Source: Terriglobia bacterium
GTDB taxonomy: Bacteria > Acidobacteriota > Terriglobia > Bryobacterales > Bryobacteraceae
Assembly: GCA_025363475.1 (NCBI GenBank)
Contig: JANYDS010000018.1
Span: forward strand, 62,001-126,000
DNA: 64,000 bases
Direction: 5' to 3'
Below are positions 50,901-58,666 of the stretch, in pieces. The position numbers were made by a program, and so were the translations under genes. How positions within the stretch are numbered: position 1 is the stretch's first letter; every line of letters starts with the position of its first letter. Below the pieces are notes generated by a model. It made no database searches. It saw nothing but the letters and a program-made list of their open reading frames with translations, and was not told the DNA's origin.

Positions 50901-51172
50901 CAAAACTGACTCTGCCGACCGGCAACTACGCGCTGGGCGACGGAATTCTGAATCAGGATTTCGGTTTGAGCAAGACGTTCTCCTATAAAGAACGGTACAA
51001 GTTCAACATCAAGGGCGAAGTGTTTAACGCATTCAACATTTCGAACTATTCAGGTTATTCATTCAACCTGAGCAGCCCCGGAACGTTCGGACAGCCCTCA
51101 GCCCGTGCCGCGCAGACCTTCGGATCTGCCGGACCTCGCGCCTTCCAGGTTTCCGGCCGTTTCTCGTTCTAA
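47924..51172 (+). CDS. Oar-like TonB-dependent receptor
   Basis: The 1082-residue outer-membrane protein has a signal peptide (about residues 1-25), a carboxypeptidase-regulatory-like beta-sandwich (about 27-118: TGTIVGTVTDASGAVVPAA, AGEYEVKAEKAGFKT), a plug region (DRSSVQDLPLNGRSFMQLAVLEPGV, INVVTRSGSNELHGSAYFYFRDHN) and a long 22-strand-type barrel ending VSGRFSF. It probably takes up a large or scarce compound, perhaps a carbohydrate, with energy from TonB; the ligand is unknown. Codon use and promoter suggest strong expression. A terminator follows directly. Confidence 0.93.
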   Translation: MSRLTSSLMIAVLSFTAAAGSMFAQSSTGTIVGTVTDASGAVVPAAALTITNKANSAARSVVADDAGTYSAPALAAGEYEVKAEKAGFKTALRDATVQAGGNISVNIALSIGSASEVVTIEAASAQINYESNAIQGVIDRSSVQDLPLNGRSFMQLAVLEPGVTISSGSTAQFNNLFTVSVLGAGNRTAFTVDGGNISDNIDTGGGSASMNISQDVIQEFQLSTVNFDLATPISIGGAINVVTRSGSNELHGSAYFYFRDHNMSAYPGLQRQSITNDPFFVRRNPGGTIGGPIKKDKLFFFVNNERINQVQSIISQAIGFAPGTVDNLTGVYRSPYKGNQVTARVDYRISEKHILFARYSHDGNSGFGQVFSPQASPSNWVKNLNWADQSIIGLTSTLTPRLVNDTRIQYMYWSNHNLQPTAADCPEPSCIGAGLPALLAIVGSNLGFGGAAIGANPNAPQTRNTRRYEINETMTWQVGAHRIKFGGDVNRQGTSGQWGFCTPYCEGVLAPGNNTYAFIGVSAPSTPITKTSDFYNLPFFSLASGIFTGIGVGPSNQTPLYLKGSSTYESQYRAFVQDTWKFRPNLTLNYGIAWNAQIGYFTPLPQAPFLTPIIESQFGTGHMGITPNNTKDFSPSIGFAWSPGKAGKTVIRGGAGIYWDVVPGYYHLRTPAANGPLGDGRSTLSSLAFTNIFPGIISNGVGLPVGAPIPVGQITNLTLGQFDQIYKQQIDLITAKLSPIPPSSGAFTTTGIDVSKSAIEIFPPSYPVARSYQISIGAQRDLSHGYVLTADYAMRQGENLSQGELDYNLNSRYIAGVATPVIPTCKAAQLFVVGQQCSAGAITFWTPQGRSRYNGLLMKLNKRMSNHYSFIASYQLAGQRASTGVQDLLNRGGSYAPSLARQTLNVAGTVHMMWGIDLSVNSSAISKSPINVTVASLFPVGSAPASTSGAFPLPTLGLNCLNVGCGKSDLSAAVDTFNSTIAGTKNAQNNTIPKLTLPTGNYALGDGILNQDFGLSKTFSYKERYKFNIKGEVFNAFNISNYSGYSFNLSSPGTFGQPSARAAQTFGSAGPRAFQVSGRFSF

Positions 51173-51191
51173 AACCGCAGTTCCTCAACCC

Positions 51192-51227
51192 GGCCCCGGA
51201 TCAGCTTATGCTGGTCCGGGGCCTTTT
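51192..51227 (+). terminator. Intrinsic terminator after the receptor gene
   Basis: GGCCCCGGA (51192-51200) pairs with TCCGGGGCC (51215-51223), extended by an inner CAGC/GCTG pair, followed by TTTT. Twenty bases after the stop codon. Confidence 0.85.
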
Positions 51228-51343
51228 CTATTTTGACTGCGCAAACATTTGCACTCCCATTCCGAGCCGCGCCCGCAAGTAAGTGCTGCTCAACTCTTTC
51301 AGAAGTCTCTACTCTCTACAACTACCCGGTCTGAATTAACGGT

Positions 51344-52939
51344 TCAGCGTTTCGCAGCACACCGGCGAGCAAGGTCAAGATACGCATGGTCGCCCGCGTA
51401 CGACACCTCAAGTTCGGCACAATATGAACCGAACGTCGCTTCTATATGGCGGGTCGAAGGCTTGGTTAAACGCTTCAGGGCACGGCCCGCCGGTTTGTTC
51501 GCAAGCGCTTCCGAAAGCTGACGGCCCTCAATCGAAGCAGGCACCGGCAGCCCTTCCAGAGCCAGCAGGGTGGCCGTAATATCCTGATTTCCCGCTGGCA
51601 AATCAATCGTCTTACCCTGCTGGAAATCTTTGCCGGTCGCGAACAGAACCGTATGAGTGGTGTACGGATTCAAGCTGCCGTGGCCACTGTGTACAGTCTG
51701 ATCTCTGGCACCCGGACGACTGGCGATCAACTGCGTGCCTGCCACCCCGAATGGGTTCTTCGCGGCATCCCAGCGCCAGGTAACAATCATGTCCGGGCCA
51801 TGCGAGGGCAGACATTCGTGCGCCAGCTCCAGCGCAAATGTACCGGGTACAAAACCTTTTTCCTTGCCGGGCTTGCAACCGAATGTTCCCTTAGACGGAC
51901 GCGCGGCGGCGACAAAAACCGCGTTCGTATTTTCACCCGCCTGGAACTTCGTAACCAGTTGCTCAATCTTGTCCGCAGCGTGACCCTTGACGTAAAAAAA
52001 CGATGTTCCGCCCTCGTTGTCGACCACAATATCATCAGACATCTTCAAGTCACGTACCGGCGCGAGCAGTTCCACCGCCGGTTCATAATCGAAACCGTGA
52101 TCACAGGTCACGATGATATCGGTCTTGCCTTCCAAACCCATCTGGCGAAGCTTATCGAGCAGCAGACCCAGTTGCTGATCCACCAGCCGCAGTGAAGCCA
52201 GCGCTTCGGGCGAGCCGACGCCGAACGCGTGCTGTGCGACGTCGGGCTGATCCATCCAGTCGATGATCACCTCTGGATGCAACTTTTCAAGCACGTATTC
52301 CCGGAGAACGCGCTCCGTCCAGACCAGCGACGCATCTCCGCTGTCGCCCTTTTCCGTGCCATAGCGACTGAGGAGCTCGCGGTTCAGGTCGTCCGGAAAA
52401 GCAACGCGCGCGTTATTCTCAAAACCAGAGTTGATGAGCACACCTTTTCCGAAAGGCGCGGTCGGATTGAGCAGTACCGCATTCCCTGTCGAACCGGAAC
52501 TGACAGCCACATATTGAATCCCCGCGGCAGCGAAATATTCCCCCAGTGACTTCGGCCCCACCACTCGCCCACCATTGATTTTGGCGAGGCTCAACAGCGT
52601 CTGATAGTCCCCGTCATTGAGGAGCTTCGGCGATACCGATGGTAAATACAATGCGTTGCTGACAATGCCGTGGGCCGCAGGCAGCATCCCCGTGGAAATC
52701 GACGCGGTGTTAACCCGCGTTACAGATGGAAAAACGGAATGCGACCGCGTATAAGAGACGCCCGTCTTGCGCAACCGGTCCAGGTTTGGCATCACCTCCG
52801 GAGTGATGGAATCCGGGCGGAGTCCGTCAATCACCAGGACGATCGCCAGCGCCGGACGCTCCTGAGGCGGCGGGGCGGCAAATAGCAGGGGGAGGGCGAG
52901 AACGGCCAGCCCTGGCAGAACGGATCTCGTTATCGTCAT
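51344..52939 (-). CDS. Secreted alkaline-phosphatase-superfamily phosphodiesterase
   Basis: The 531-residue protein (from ATG 52939, GGAGG 6 nt upstream) has a signal peptide and a nucleotide pyrophosphatase/phosphodiesterase-type domain. IVLVIDGLRPDSITPEVMPNLDRL holds the first metal Asp, SVFPSVTRVNTASISTG the nucleophile Thr or Ser, then DWMDQPDVAQHAFG, VTCDHGFDYEP and HSGHGSL complete the two-zinc site. It likely cuts phosphodiesters outside the cytoplasm; the substrate is unknown. It is divergent from the frameshifted SDR with 68 bases between starts. Confidence 0.9.
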   Translation of the reverse strand: MTITRSVLPGLAVLALPLLFAAPPPQERPALAIVLVIDGLRPDSITPEVMPNLDRLRKTGVSYTRSHSVFPSVTRVNTASISTGMLPAAHGIVSNALYLPSVSPKLLNDGDYQTLLSLAKINGGRVVGPKSLGEYFAAAGIQYVAVSSGSTGNAVLLNPTAPFGKGVLINSGFENNARVAFPDDLNRELLSRYGTEKGDSGDASLVWTERVLREYVLEKLHPEVIIDWMDQPDVAQHAFGVGSPEALASLRLVDQQLGLLLDKLRQMGLEGKTDIIVTCDHGFDYEPAVELLAPVRDLKMSDDIVVDNEGGTSFFYVKGHAADKIEQLVTKFQAGENTNAVFVAAARPSKGTFGCKPGKEKGFVPGTFALELAHECLPSHGPDMIVTWRWDAAKNPFGVAGTQLIASRPGARDQTVHSGHGSLNPYTTHTVLFATGKDFQQGKTIDLPAGNQDITATLLALEGLPVPASIEGRQLSEALANKPAGRALKRLTKPSTRHIEATFGSYCAELEVSYAGDHAYLDLARRCAAKR

Positions 52940-52982
52940 CGTGCGCCTCCGCAACTTGGAAGGATGATTGTCGCATGATGAG

Positions 52983-52997
52983 GTTATCGTTGATAAC
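52983..52997. repeat. Short palindrome in divergent promoter region
   Basis: GTTATC, GTT, GATAAC: 6-bp arms, 15 bp in all. It lies 11 bases before the SDR start and could be an operator shared by the two divergent genes. Confidence 0.35.
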
Positions 52998-53007
52998 GAG
53001 GAACACA

Positions 53008-53752
53008 ATGCGCATGGCACAAAATCATCAACGCAAAATCGCGCTGATCACCGGAGCGAACAAGGGAATCGGTTACGAAGTAGCCCGGCAGCTGGGTGCG
53101 CAAGGCATCACGGTGCTGCTGGCCGCGCGCAACCCGCAATTGGGAGAGGCCGCGCTGCCGCGAAACTAAAGGCCGCCGGCGCGGATGCCCAGTTCATCGA
53201 GCTGGATGTGACTGTGTCTGAAACGATCACAAAAGCTGCCGAGACCATACGGAAGACATACGGCAAAATCGACATCCTCATCAACAATGCGGGAATTACC
53301 GCCAGGGACGACGGGCCGCCCAGCGTCCCAATCCGGCAGCGGTTCGGCGGATACTCGACGTCAACTTCTTCGGAGTACTCGCGGTCACTCAGGCTATGCT
53401 GCCTCTGGTGCGCAATTCTGTTTCGGGCCGCATCGTGATGGTTTCCAGCGGACTTGGTTCGCTCACCTGGAATGCTGACCCACAATGGCCGTTTGCGGCC
53501 GTAAAACCTCTGGGGTACAACGGTTCCAAAGCAATTCTGAACATGATGACGGTTCAACTCGCCTGGGAACTCCGCGACACTCCCATCAAAGTGAATACAG
53601 TGAATCCCGGCTATACCAAAACCGATTTAAATGACAACAGCGGCACGCAAACAGTGGAAGAAGGGGCTGCGGAAACCGTGCGCCAGACGCTGGTGCCCGA
53701 TGATGCCGTCACCGGCGGTTTCTTCCAAACCGGTGGAACCATTCCCTGGTAG
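53008..53752 (+). pseudogene. Frameshifted SDR (carbonyl-reductase type)
   Basis: From ATG 53008 (GAGGA 5 nt upstream) the sequence reads IALITGANKGIGYEVARQLG until about 53150. The frame then shifts and continues AAAKLKAAGADAQFIELDV and IDILINNAGIT to about 53325, shifts again and finishes as ILDVNFFGVLAVTQAMLPLV, RIVMVSSGLGS, YNGSKAILNMMTVQ to the stop at 53752. All SDR motifs are present if two single-base deletions are restored (one near GCCGCG, one in a CCC run), giving 248 residues. It is either a pseudogene or two homopolymer errors. Confidence 0.82.
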
Positions 53753-54550
53753 TCAGCCTCGCGTCTTGTCTCTCAGAAATCCGATGACCCGTTGCTCTGC
53801 CGCCTTCGCCGGGCCGGTATTCTTCATGTGAAAGGTCAGGACGGAATGTGGTGGCCGTTCTGATGGTCCCGCGTCCTGATCATCCAGTTCAATGGCTTCA
53901 AACTGGTCACCGAATTCACGTTTATAGGTGTCGAACCGTGCATCAGGCACCAGTTTGTCGCTCTTGAAACGCAGGCCGATCATCGACAGCCCTTCTCTGG
54001 CGAATCGCTGTTTGGCGCAGGCGATTTCGTCGGTCGAAACATCAATACCCGCTGCGCGTTTCTTTGAACCGGCGGCGAAAGGCATTGACGGTTGCGACAA
54101 CACCGGTGCCACTACCGCAGGCTCGGTCATCATAGCCAGCGCGAAACCGCCCGTGAAGCACATACCGACGGCACCCACTCCCCTGCCCCCGCACTCCTTG
54201 TGGACGTTGCGTGCCAGAGCGCGCAGCCAGTCGACAATCGGACTCGACTTCCCGGCGGACCAGCAGGTAAATTCACGCCGAATGCAAATGGCGCTAAGGA
54301 TGGAGCCAACATCGTAACCCGTGCTCGCCGGACGACCCGGTTCACCAAACAAACTGGGGAGAAAGACAGTCATCCCCGCTTCCGCCACCCGATCAGCGAA
54401 GCGGATCACCAGCGGATGCAGACCGGGAATTTCATGAGTGATAATTACCGCGGGACCAATGCCGCGACGATACACAGGGCGGGTCCACGGAGCTTCCGTG
54501 AAGTCAAATTTTTCGTAACCGGAGAGCGCCGCTTCGTAGTTTTCCGGCAT
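53753..54550 (-). CDS. Dienelactone hydrolase family protein (cytoplasmic)
   Basis: The 265-residue alpha/beta hydrolase has the nucleophile motif GMCFTGGFAL, an oxyanion-region HEIPGLHP and a C-terminal His in PHSVLTFHM. There is no signal sequence, unlike the family member at 36304. Substrate unknown. Its ATG shares one base with the TGA of the small membrane protein gene upstream (TGATG at 54548-54552), so the two are translationally coupled. It converges on the frameshifted SDR, with the stop codons adjacent. Confidence 0.85.
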   Translation of the reverse strand: MPENYEAALSGYEKFDFTEAPWTRPVYRRGIGPAVIITHEIPGLHPLVIRFADRVAEAGMTVFLPSLFGEPGRPASTGYDVGSILSAICIRREFTCWSAGKSSPIVDWLRALARNVHKECGGRGVGAVGMCFTGGFALAMMTEPAVVAPVLSQPSMPFAAGSKKRAAGIDVSTDEIACAKQRFAREGLSMIGLRFKSDKLVPDARFDTYKREFGDQFEAIELDDQDAGPSERPPHSVLTFHMKNTGPAKAAEQRVIGFLRDKTRG

Positions 54551-54762
54551 CAGGCACGATCAACCTGGCGGCATTGGATAAAGCTACCCATCGTTGCCAC
54601 ACAGACTGAGGCTATGAGCATGGCGACATGGTGCGGGGCCGGTCGATGCATGGAGTGGTACAAAATCACGGCGGCACCAATGAAACTAAGCAGCAGGATC
54701 AGCATGAACCCGGCGAAGGCCGGAATCTTTCGGGCGTGGCTGGAATAACTTTGTTCGGCCAT
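54550..54762 (-). CDS. Small two-pass membrane protein
   Basis: The 70-residue protein has two hydrophobic helices (IPAFAGFMLILLLSFIGAAV and MLIASVCVATMGSF) joined by a short His/Pro-rich loop (HSMHRPAPHH). No family is recognised. It overlaps the start of the dienelactone hydrolase gene, so it is likely cotranscribed with it. A TAAGAT hexamer is 8 nt before the ATG (54771-54776, minus strand) and no Shine-Dalgarno is seen. Confidence 0.65.
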   Translation of the reverse strand: MAEQSYSSHARKIPAFAGFMLILLLSFIGAAVILYHSMHRPAPHHVAMLIASVCVATMGSFIQCRQVDRA

Positions 54763-54811
54763 TGAGCGTTATCTTACCGTCAACCAGGCCCTGCACGCGG
54801 AATTTTGAAGT

Positions 54812-55096
54812 TCAGTTTTGCTGGTGACGTTTCGCCCGGCGAACAGCCTCGGCTATCAATTCGTCCATTGCCCCCGGCGCCAGTTCCACGCTGTCGGGTT
54901 TTGACAGAATGGCGCACTCCATACAGCAGACCTGAACCGCCGGATTTGCGATCAGGAAGTTCTGTCCCGCAGGTGCCAGACTCACCCCGCAGCCGCATTT
55001 GAAACAGGTATACCCATGCCGCGTTCCCGCGACGTGACACTCCGTCTGGTCTGTTCGGACCGCCACCAGAACCCGGTCATCCGGAGCGTCGTTCAT
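54812..55096 (-). CDS. Small Cys-rich protein, unknown
   Basis: The 94-residue protein has a possible metal-binding set of cysteines (TCFKCGCGVS and VCCMEC), with an N-terminal part containing ECHVAGTRHG and a charged C-terminal helix (MDELIAEAVRRAKRHQ). No family is recognised; a zinc-ribbon-like fold is plausible. The start lies 10 bases after the cca stop, so it may be the last gene of xerD-cca. A TAAAAT hexamer 7 nt upstream also allows its own leaderless transcript. Confidence 0.6.
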   Translation of the reverse strand: MNDAPDDRVLVAVRTDQTECHVAGTRHGYTCFKCGCGVSLAPAGQNFLIANPAVQVCCMECAILSKPDSVELAPGAMDELIAEAVRRAKRHQQN

Positions 55097-55106
55097 TGTT
55101 TCTATT

Positions 55107-56414
55107 TTAGGCTCCAGAAGTCTTGCGCCGCCCGTTCACCGGCGGAATGACAACAACTTCTGGTTCAGGAACCACAATTTTCTTCGGGCGTGCATTCAAA
55201 TGAGCGGCAACACGGTCCCTCAATGCCTTATGAAATTTCGGCGTGCCGGGTTTGAGCCCTGTTGCGGCAATCTGTTCCTCGGTAATTTCCTCGGCCTGAC
55301 CGAGGTACTTCTGGTAGTAAGTCCGGATGCGGTCCTGCACCATGCGCTGCGCTGAACTGTAGAGCACCATCAGCACCACGTCAGAAGACGCGGCATTGAT
55401 TGCTTGGTAGATGTGCGATGGACGGTTGACCTTGGCTGACTTGAGGAGTGCCTCCAGCTTCTTCGCCTGGGCATCCAGCTGTTTCAACTGGTCTGCTTCC
55501 GGTTTCGACAGACCAAAAGTCGCCAGAAGTTCGGTCCGTTCCCGAGAACCCAGTTTTTCCGTCAAAATATGCAAAAACGCGATACCAGCCGTTTCAGTTC
55601 CTGAGGGAAGCACTCCGTGGAGCAATTTTTCAAACTTAGTCAGGCCGGAAGCGTTCAACTTGGCTCCCGAAAGCCCCGGGCAAAGCGCAGTCAGAAGCCC
55701 CAGCTTGTCAAAAGCTTCCAACGCATTGACGGCATTCGCTTCACCGGCAAGCGCCCGAACTTCCGCCGCCAGAACAGTCCCGGAAGAATGTTTCTGCAGA
55801 CCACTCGCCAAAGCGTGATCCAGCTGAGCCTGCAGGCGGGGCGCAAGGGTAAAGCCCAGCACATGCTGAAAACGGACCAGCCGGAAAATTCGGGCCGGGT
55901 CGTCATAGAAGATATAAGAGTTGGTTGCGCGCAGTTCCCGGTTCTGCAAATCGGCCTGACCGTTGGTGGGGTCAACCAGCAAACCCCTCGAACCGCGGTT
56001 AAGAGTCAATCCCATGGCGTTCATGGTAAAGTCGCGCCGCGACAGGTCTTCATGAATACCAGCAGGAGCAATTTGAGGTTTCCCGCCCGGTTTGACGAAT
56101 TTTTCCGTGCGTGAATTGGCAACGGAAGCGCGGATCCCTCCAGGCAAATTCAGTTCCACCCAGCGCTTCAGCGGATCTGCCGACACAACGTGGCCACCCA
56201 GCGCCTCGGCTAAAGCCTTCCCGGCTTTCGGGGCATCGTGCTCCACCGTGAAATCAAGGTCGTACACACGCGCACCACGAAGCACGTCACGCATGGCTCC
56301 GCCGGTGAGCCACACGTTCATTCCCGCTTCCGTGGCAATCCGCTGCATTTCCAGCACGACGCGGTGCTGACTGGCGTCCAGGTGGCTCTCCAGCTGGAAT
56401 ATGTAATCGCTCAT
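55107..56414 (-). CDS. cca: CCA-adding enzyme / poly(A) polymerase family nucleotidyltransferase
   Basis: The 435-residue protein has the class II nucleotidyltransferase head (LTGGAMRDVLRGARVYDLDF, with the DxD metal pair), the second motif RRDFTMNAMGLTL, and the RNA-binding helical domain DPARIFRLVRFQHVLGF. It would add or repair tRNA 3'-CCA ends or polyadenylate RNA; sequence alone cannot separate the two. The C-terminus ends in a basic tail (KKIVVPEPEVVVIPPVNGRRK). It follows xerD by 38 bases on the same strand. Confidence 0.9.
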   Translation of the reverse strand: MSDYIFQLESHLDASQHRVVLEMQRIATEAGMNVWLTGGAMRDVLRGARVYDLDFTVEHDAPKAGKALAEALGGHVVSADPLKRWVELNLPGGIRASVANSRTEKFVKPGGKPQIAPAGIHEDLSRRDFTMNAMGLTLNRGSRGLLVDPTNGQADLQNRELRATNSYIFYDDPARIFRLVRFQHVLGFTLAPRLQAQLDHALASGLQKHSSGTVLAAEVRALAGEANAVNALEAFDKLGLLTALCPGLSGAKLNASGLTKFEKLLHGVLPSGTETAGIAFLHILTEKLGSRERTELLATFGLSKPEADQLKQLDAQAKKLEALLKSAKVNRPSHIYQAINAASSDVVLMVLYSSAQRMVQDRIRTYYQKYLGQAEEITEEQIAATGLKPGTPKFHKALRDRVAAHLNARPKKIVVPEPEVVVIPPVNGRRKTSGA

Positions 56415-56452
56415 CGTTTATTCATGCTCTCCGGGCTCGTTCAGGGTACATC

Positions 56453-57367
56453 TCAGGCTCTGGGGTGATGCTGGTCCAGGGTTTCGCGCAGCCGCGAACG
56501 GACTACATGGGTATAAATTTCGGTTGTCGCCAGGTCGCTGTGGCCCAGCATGGTTTGCACGCTCCGCAGGTCCGCGCCGCCCTCAAGCAGATGGGTGGCG
56601 AAGGTATGCCGTAGCACGTGCGGAGACAAATTGTGAAAGATGCCGGCTTTCCGGCCGCTCAGCTTAATGGCAGCCCAAAAGGCTTGCCGGGTCATTCCAC
56701 CGCCCCGCGAAGTAACAAACAGCACGGGAGAAGTCTTGCCTTTTAACAAACTCACACGCGCGGTATCGATATAAACTTTGACGGCTTCGAGGGCGTCAAA
56801 ATGCACCGGAACAATCCGCTGTTTGTTACCCTTGCCGGTCACGCGGATCAATCCAAGGCCGAAATCGATGCTGGTCTGTCTAAGCCCAATCAGTTCACTC
56901 GCCCGGATACCGGTGGCGTAAAGCAGCTCAAACATGGCACGGTCACGCACGCCACTCGCCTTCGTCAGATCAGTTGCGGCGAGCAGTTTTTCGGTCTGAT
57001 CACGATTGAGGAATTTCGGAATCGTCTTCCATTGTTTGGGGCTGGTCAGGTGCTCAGTCGGGTCACCGGTGATTTTGGCTTCGCTCTGCAGAAACCGGAA
57101 AAACGTACGGATCGAGCTAAGGTGGCGGGCTATGCTCCGGCTACTTAACTCTGCCAGATACAGCGAGTTGACGTAGGAAACAAGATGTTCTGCTTGCGGA
57201 AATTCCCCGCCGGTCCGCGGCTCCAGCCACGCTGCCAGACGGTTCAGGTCCAGGCTGCAGGCCTCAAGGGAATTACGGGCGAGCCCCTTCTCCATCCGCG
57301 AATGGACAAGGAACGCCCTGACAGCAAGAGAGACCGGCGACTCGTCTGCGCGTCCCGTTTCCGTCAA
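56453..57367 (-). CDS. xerD: Tyrosine recombinase XerD-type
   Basis: The 304-residue protein has the SAM-like N-terminal core-binding domain (about 10-95) and the tyrosine recombinase domain. The catalytic set is complete: Arg in ATGIRASELIG, Lys in TGKGNKQRIVP, HxxR in SPHVLRHTFATHLL, His in LGHSDLATTEIYTHV and the Tyr in the same motif. Context (next to cca, no integrase-like neighbours) points to chromosome dimer resolution at dif rather than a mobile element. The start is TTG 57367 with AGGAAGG four bases upstream. No dif site was identified in the window. Confidence 0.92.
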   Translation of the reverse strand: MTETGRADESPVSLAVRAFLVHSRMEKGLARNSLEACSLDLNRLAAWLEPRTGGEFPQAEHLVSYVNSLYLAELSSRSIARHLSSIRTFFRFLQSEAKITGDPTEHLTSPKQWKTIPKFLNRDQTEKLLAATDLTKASGVRDRAMFELLYATGIRASELIGLRQTSIDFGLGLIRVTGKGNKQRIVPVHFDALEAVKVYIDTARVSLLKGKTSPVLFVTSRGGGMTRQAFWAAIKLSGRKAGIFHNLSPHVLRHTFATHLLEGGADLRSVQTMLGHSDLATTEIYTHVVRSRLRETLDQHHPRA

Positions 57368-57478
57368 GACACCTTCCTTCGGAGCTAATGATACAATACC
57401 GGCGAAAATGTTTAAATCAAATCCGGTGCAATCGTTACATCAATTTGTAACCCGGTTCTGCCCCGGACGCCGCTAACT

Positions 57479-57955
57479 GTGGGCAGCTCAACCGTAAAGA
57501 AGGTGATCGTGCGGCGCTTCGACCGGGAAGCGCTGAATGGTTTTGTTAATCCTTTCAGCTACTTGCAGCCAACTGCGATTGAATTGCTGCGGCCCGAAGG
57601 CTCGCTGGCGCTGGTGCCCTACGCGGAAGTGAAATCGGTTTGTTTCGTCAGAGACTTTGAAGGTCCGCCGGAAACAGGTCGTGTCTTCCTCACCCGCCCC
57701 AAGCTCCCAGGACTTTGGGTTCGTTTGGTTTTTCGGGATGGCGACGTGCTCGATGGCATTCTGCCCAACGACCTGCTTTCGTGGGAAATCGCAGGCTATA
57801 CCGTGATACCGCCCGAACCCGATTCCAACAACCAGCGCGTCTTCGTGCCGCGGGAAGCGTTGAAAAGCATACAAGTGCTGGGTGTTGTGGGCAGTCCGCT
57901 GCGTATGAAACGCAAGAAAGCTGCTGCCAGCGACGACCAGCCATCACTCTTTTAG
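57479..57955 (+). CDS. Unknown cytoplasmic protein, first of the apt-prs-ribosomal run
   Basis: I do not recognise this 158-residue protein. It starts at GTG 57479 and is beta-rich without signal or membrane segments. Conserved-looking features are VIVRRFDREALNGFVNPFSYLQ near the start and FLTRPKLPGLWVRLVFRDGDVLDGILPNDLL in the middle, ending in a basic KRKK stretch. The gene precedes the receiver-domain gene by about 20-35 bases on the same strand, so a signalling link with a small beta-domain partner is possible but unproven. Confidence 0.65.
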   Translation: MGSSTVKKVIVRRFDREALNGFVNPFSYLQPTAIELLRPEGSLALVPYAEVKSVCFVRDFEGPPETGRVFLTRPKLPGLWVRLVFRDGDVLDGILPNDLLSWEIAGYTVIPPEPDSNNQRVFVPREALKSIQVLGVVGSPLRMKRKKAAASDDQPSLF

Positions 57956-57989
57956 CGATGATCTGGGATAGAATGTGGAGCAGGGTTCA

Positions 57990-58385
57990 GTGAACACTTT
58001 ACTGCTGATAGTTGACGACGAGCCGGATATTCTGAGTTTGATCTCACTTCTGCTGACCGAAAGCGGCTTCGAGATTGCGACGGCCAACCGCGCTGAGTCA
58101 GCTATCGAACTTTTCAATTCTCTGCCGCGCCGCCCGGATCTGGTCCTGACCGACGTCGTGATGCCGGGCATGAGCGGCCCCATGCTCATCGATCGACTGG
58201 GAGCCGTTGATCCCGAACTACGAGTGCTCTTCATGTCTGGTTATGATGACCGGCAAGTGGTGCAGCGCTATGTGGTGCAACAGGGTTATAGCCTGATCAC
58301 GAAACCCTTCACGCACAGTGGGTTGCAGGCCGCTATCCAGAAAGCTCTTGCAGGCCCCGCCACCAGCGGAGTTACTCGATCCTGA
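57990..58385 (+). CDS. Single-domain response regulator
   Basis: The 131-residue protein is a stand-alone receiver: LLIVDDEPD, phospho-Asp in LVLTDVVMPGMSG, Ser/Thr in VLFMSGYDD and Lys in LITKPF. No output domain follows. It probably passes a phosphate signal by protein contact, as CheY-like or Spo0F-like proteins do. GTG 57990 follows GGAG by 9 nt and is preferred to GTG 57975. Its TGA overlaps the CTG start of the acylphosphatase as CTGA. Confidence 0.88.
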   Translation: MNTLLLIVDDEPDILSLISLLLTESGFEIATANRAESAIELFNSLPRRPDLVLTDVVMPGMSGPMLIDRLGAVDPELRVLFMSGYDDRQVVQRYVVQQGYSLITKPFTHSGLQAAIQKALAGPATSGVTRS

Positions 58386-58648
58386 CCGCGCGACGCTGGC
58401 TCGTTACCGGTCGCGTCCAGGGTGTCGGGTTTCGGTCCTTTGTCGAATTCCATGCCCGTGAGCTGGAACTGACCGGCTGGGTTCGCAATCGGGACGACGG
58501 CGATGTGGAAACTTACGCGGTTGGATCTGCCGCTCGCCTTGACGACCTGGCGGCACGTTTACATACCGGCCCGCGTCGGGCTGAGGTAAGAACCGTTGAA
58601 GAACAGGCCGCACCCATGCAACAATTGGATGCTTTTCACATCAAGTAA
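58382..58648 (+). CDS. acyP: Acylphosphatase with apparent CTG start
   Basis: The 88-residue product is a complete acylphosphatase, which hydrolyses acyl phosphates such as acetyl phosphate or carbamoyl phosphate. The signature GRVQGVGFRSFV holds the catalytic Arg (residue 18), and GWVRNRDDGDVE holds the catalytic Asn (residue 36). No ATG, GTG or TTG exists in frame between the upstream stop codon (58289-58291) and the conserved core. The best start is CTG 58382, whose last bases form a CTGA overlap with the preceding TGA, as ATGA overlaps do elsewhere. ATC 58379 is a less likely alternative. Confidence 0.85.
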   Translation: MTARRWLVTGRVQGVGFRSFVEFHARELELTGWVRNRDDGDVETYAVGSAARLDDLAARLHTGPRRAEVRTVEEQAAPMQQLDAFHIK

Positions 58649-58666
58649 ACCGGAGTCCCATACCTC

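Noticed and set aside
56453-57367. Integrase of a mobile element
   Set aside because: No excisionase, attachment repeats or tRNA nearby; the neighbours cca and apt-prs are core genes, so XerD is the better call.
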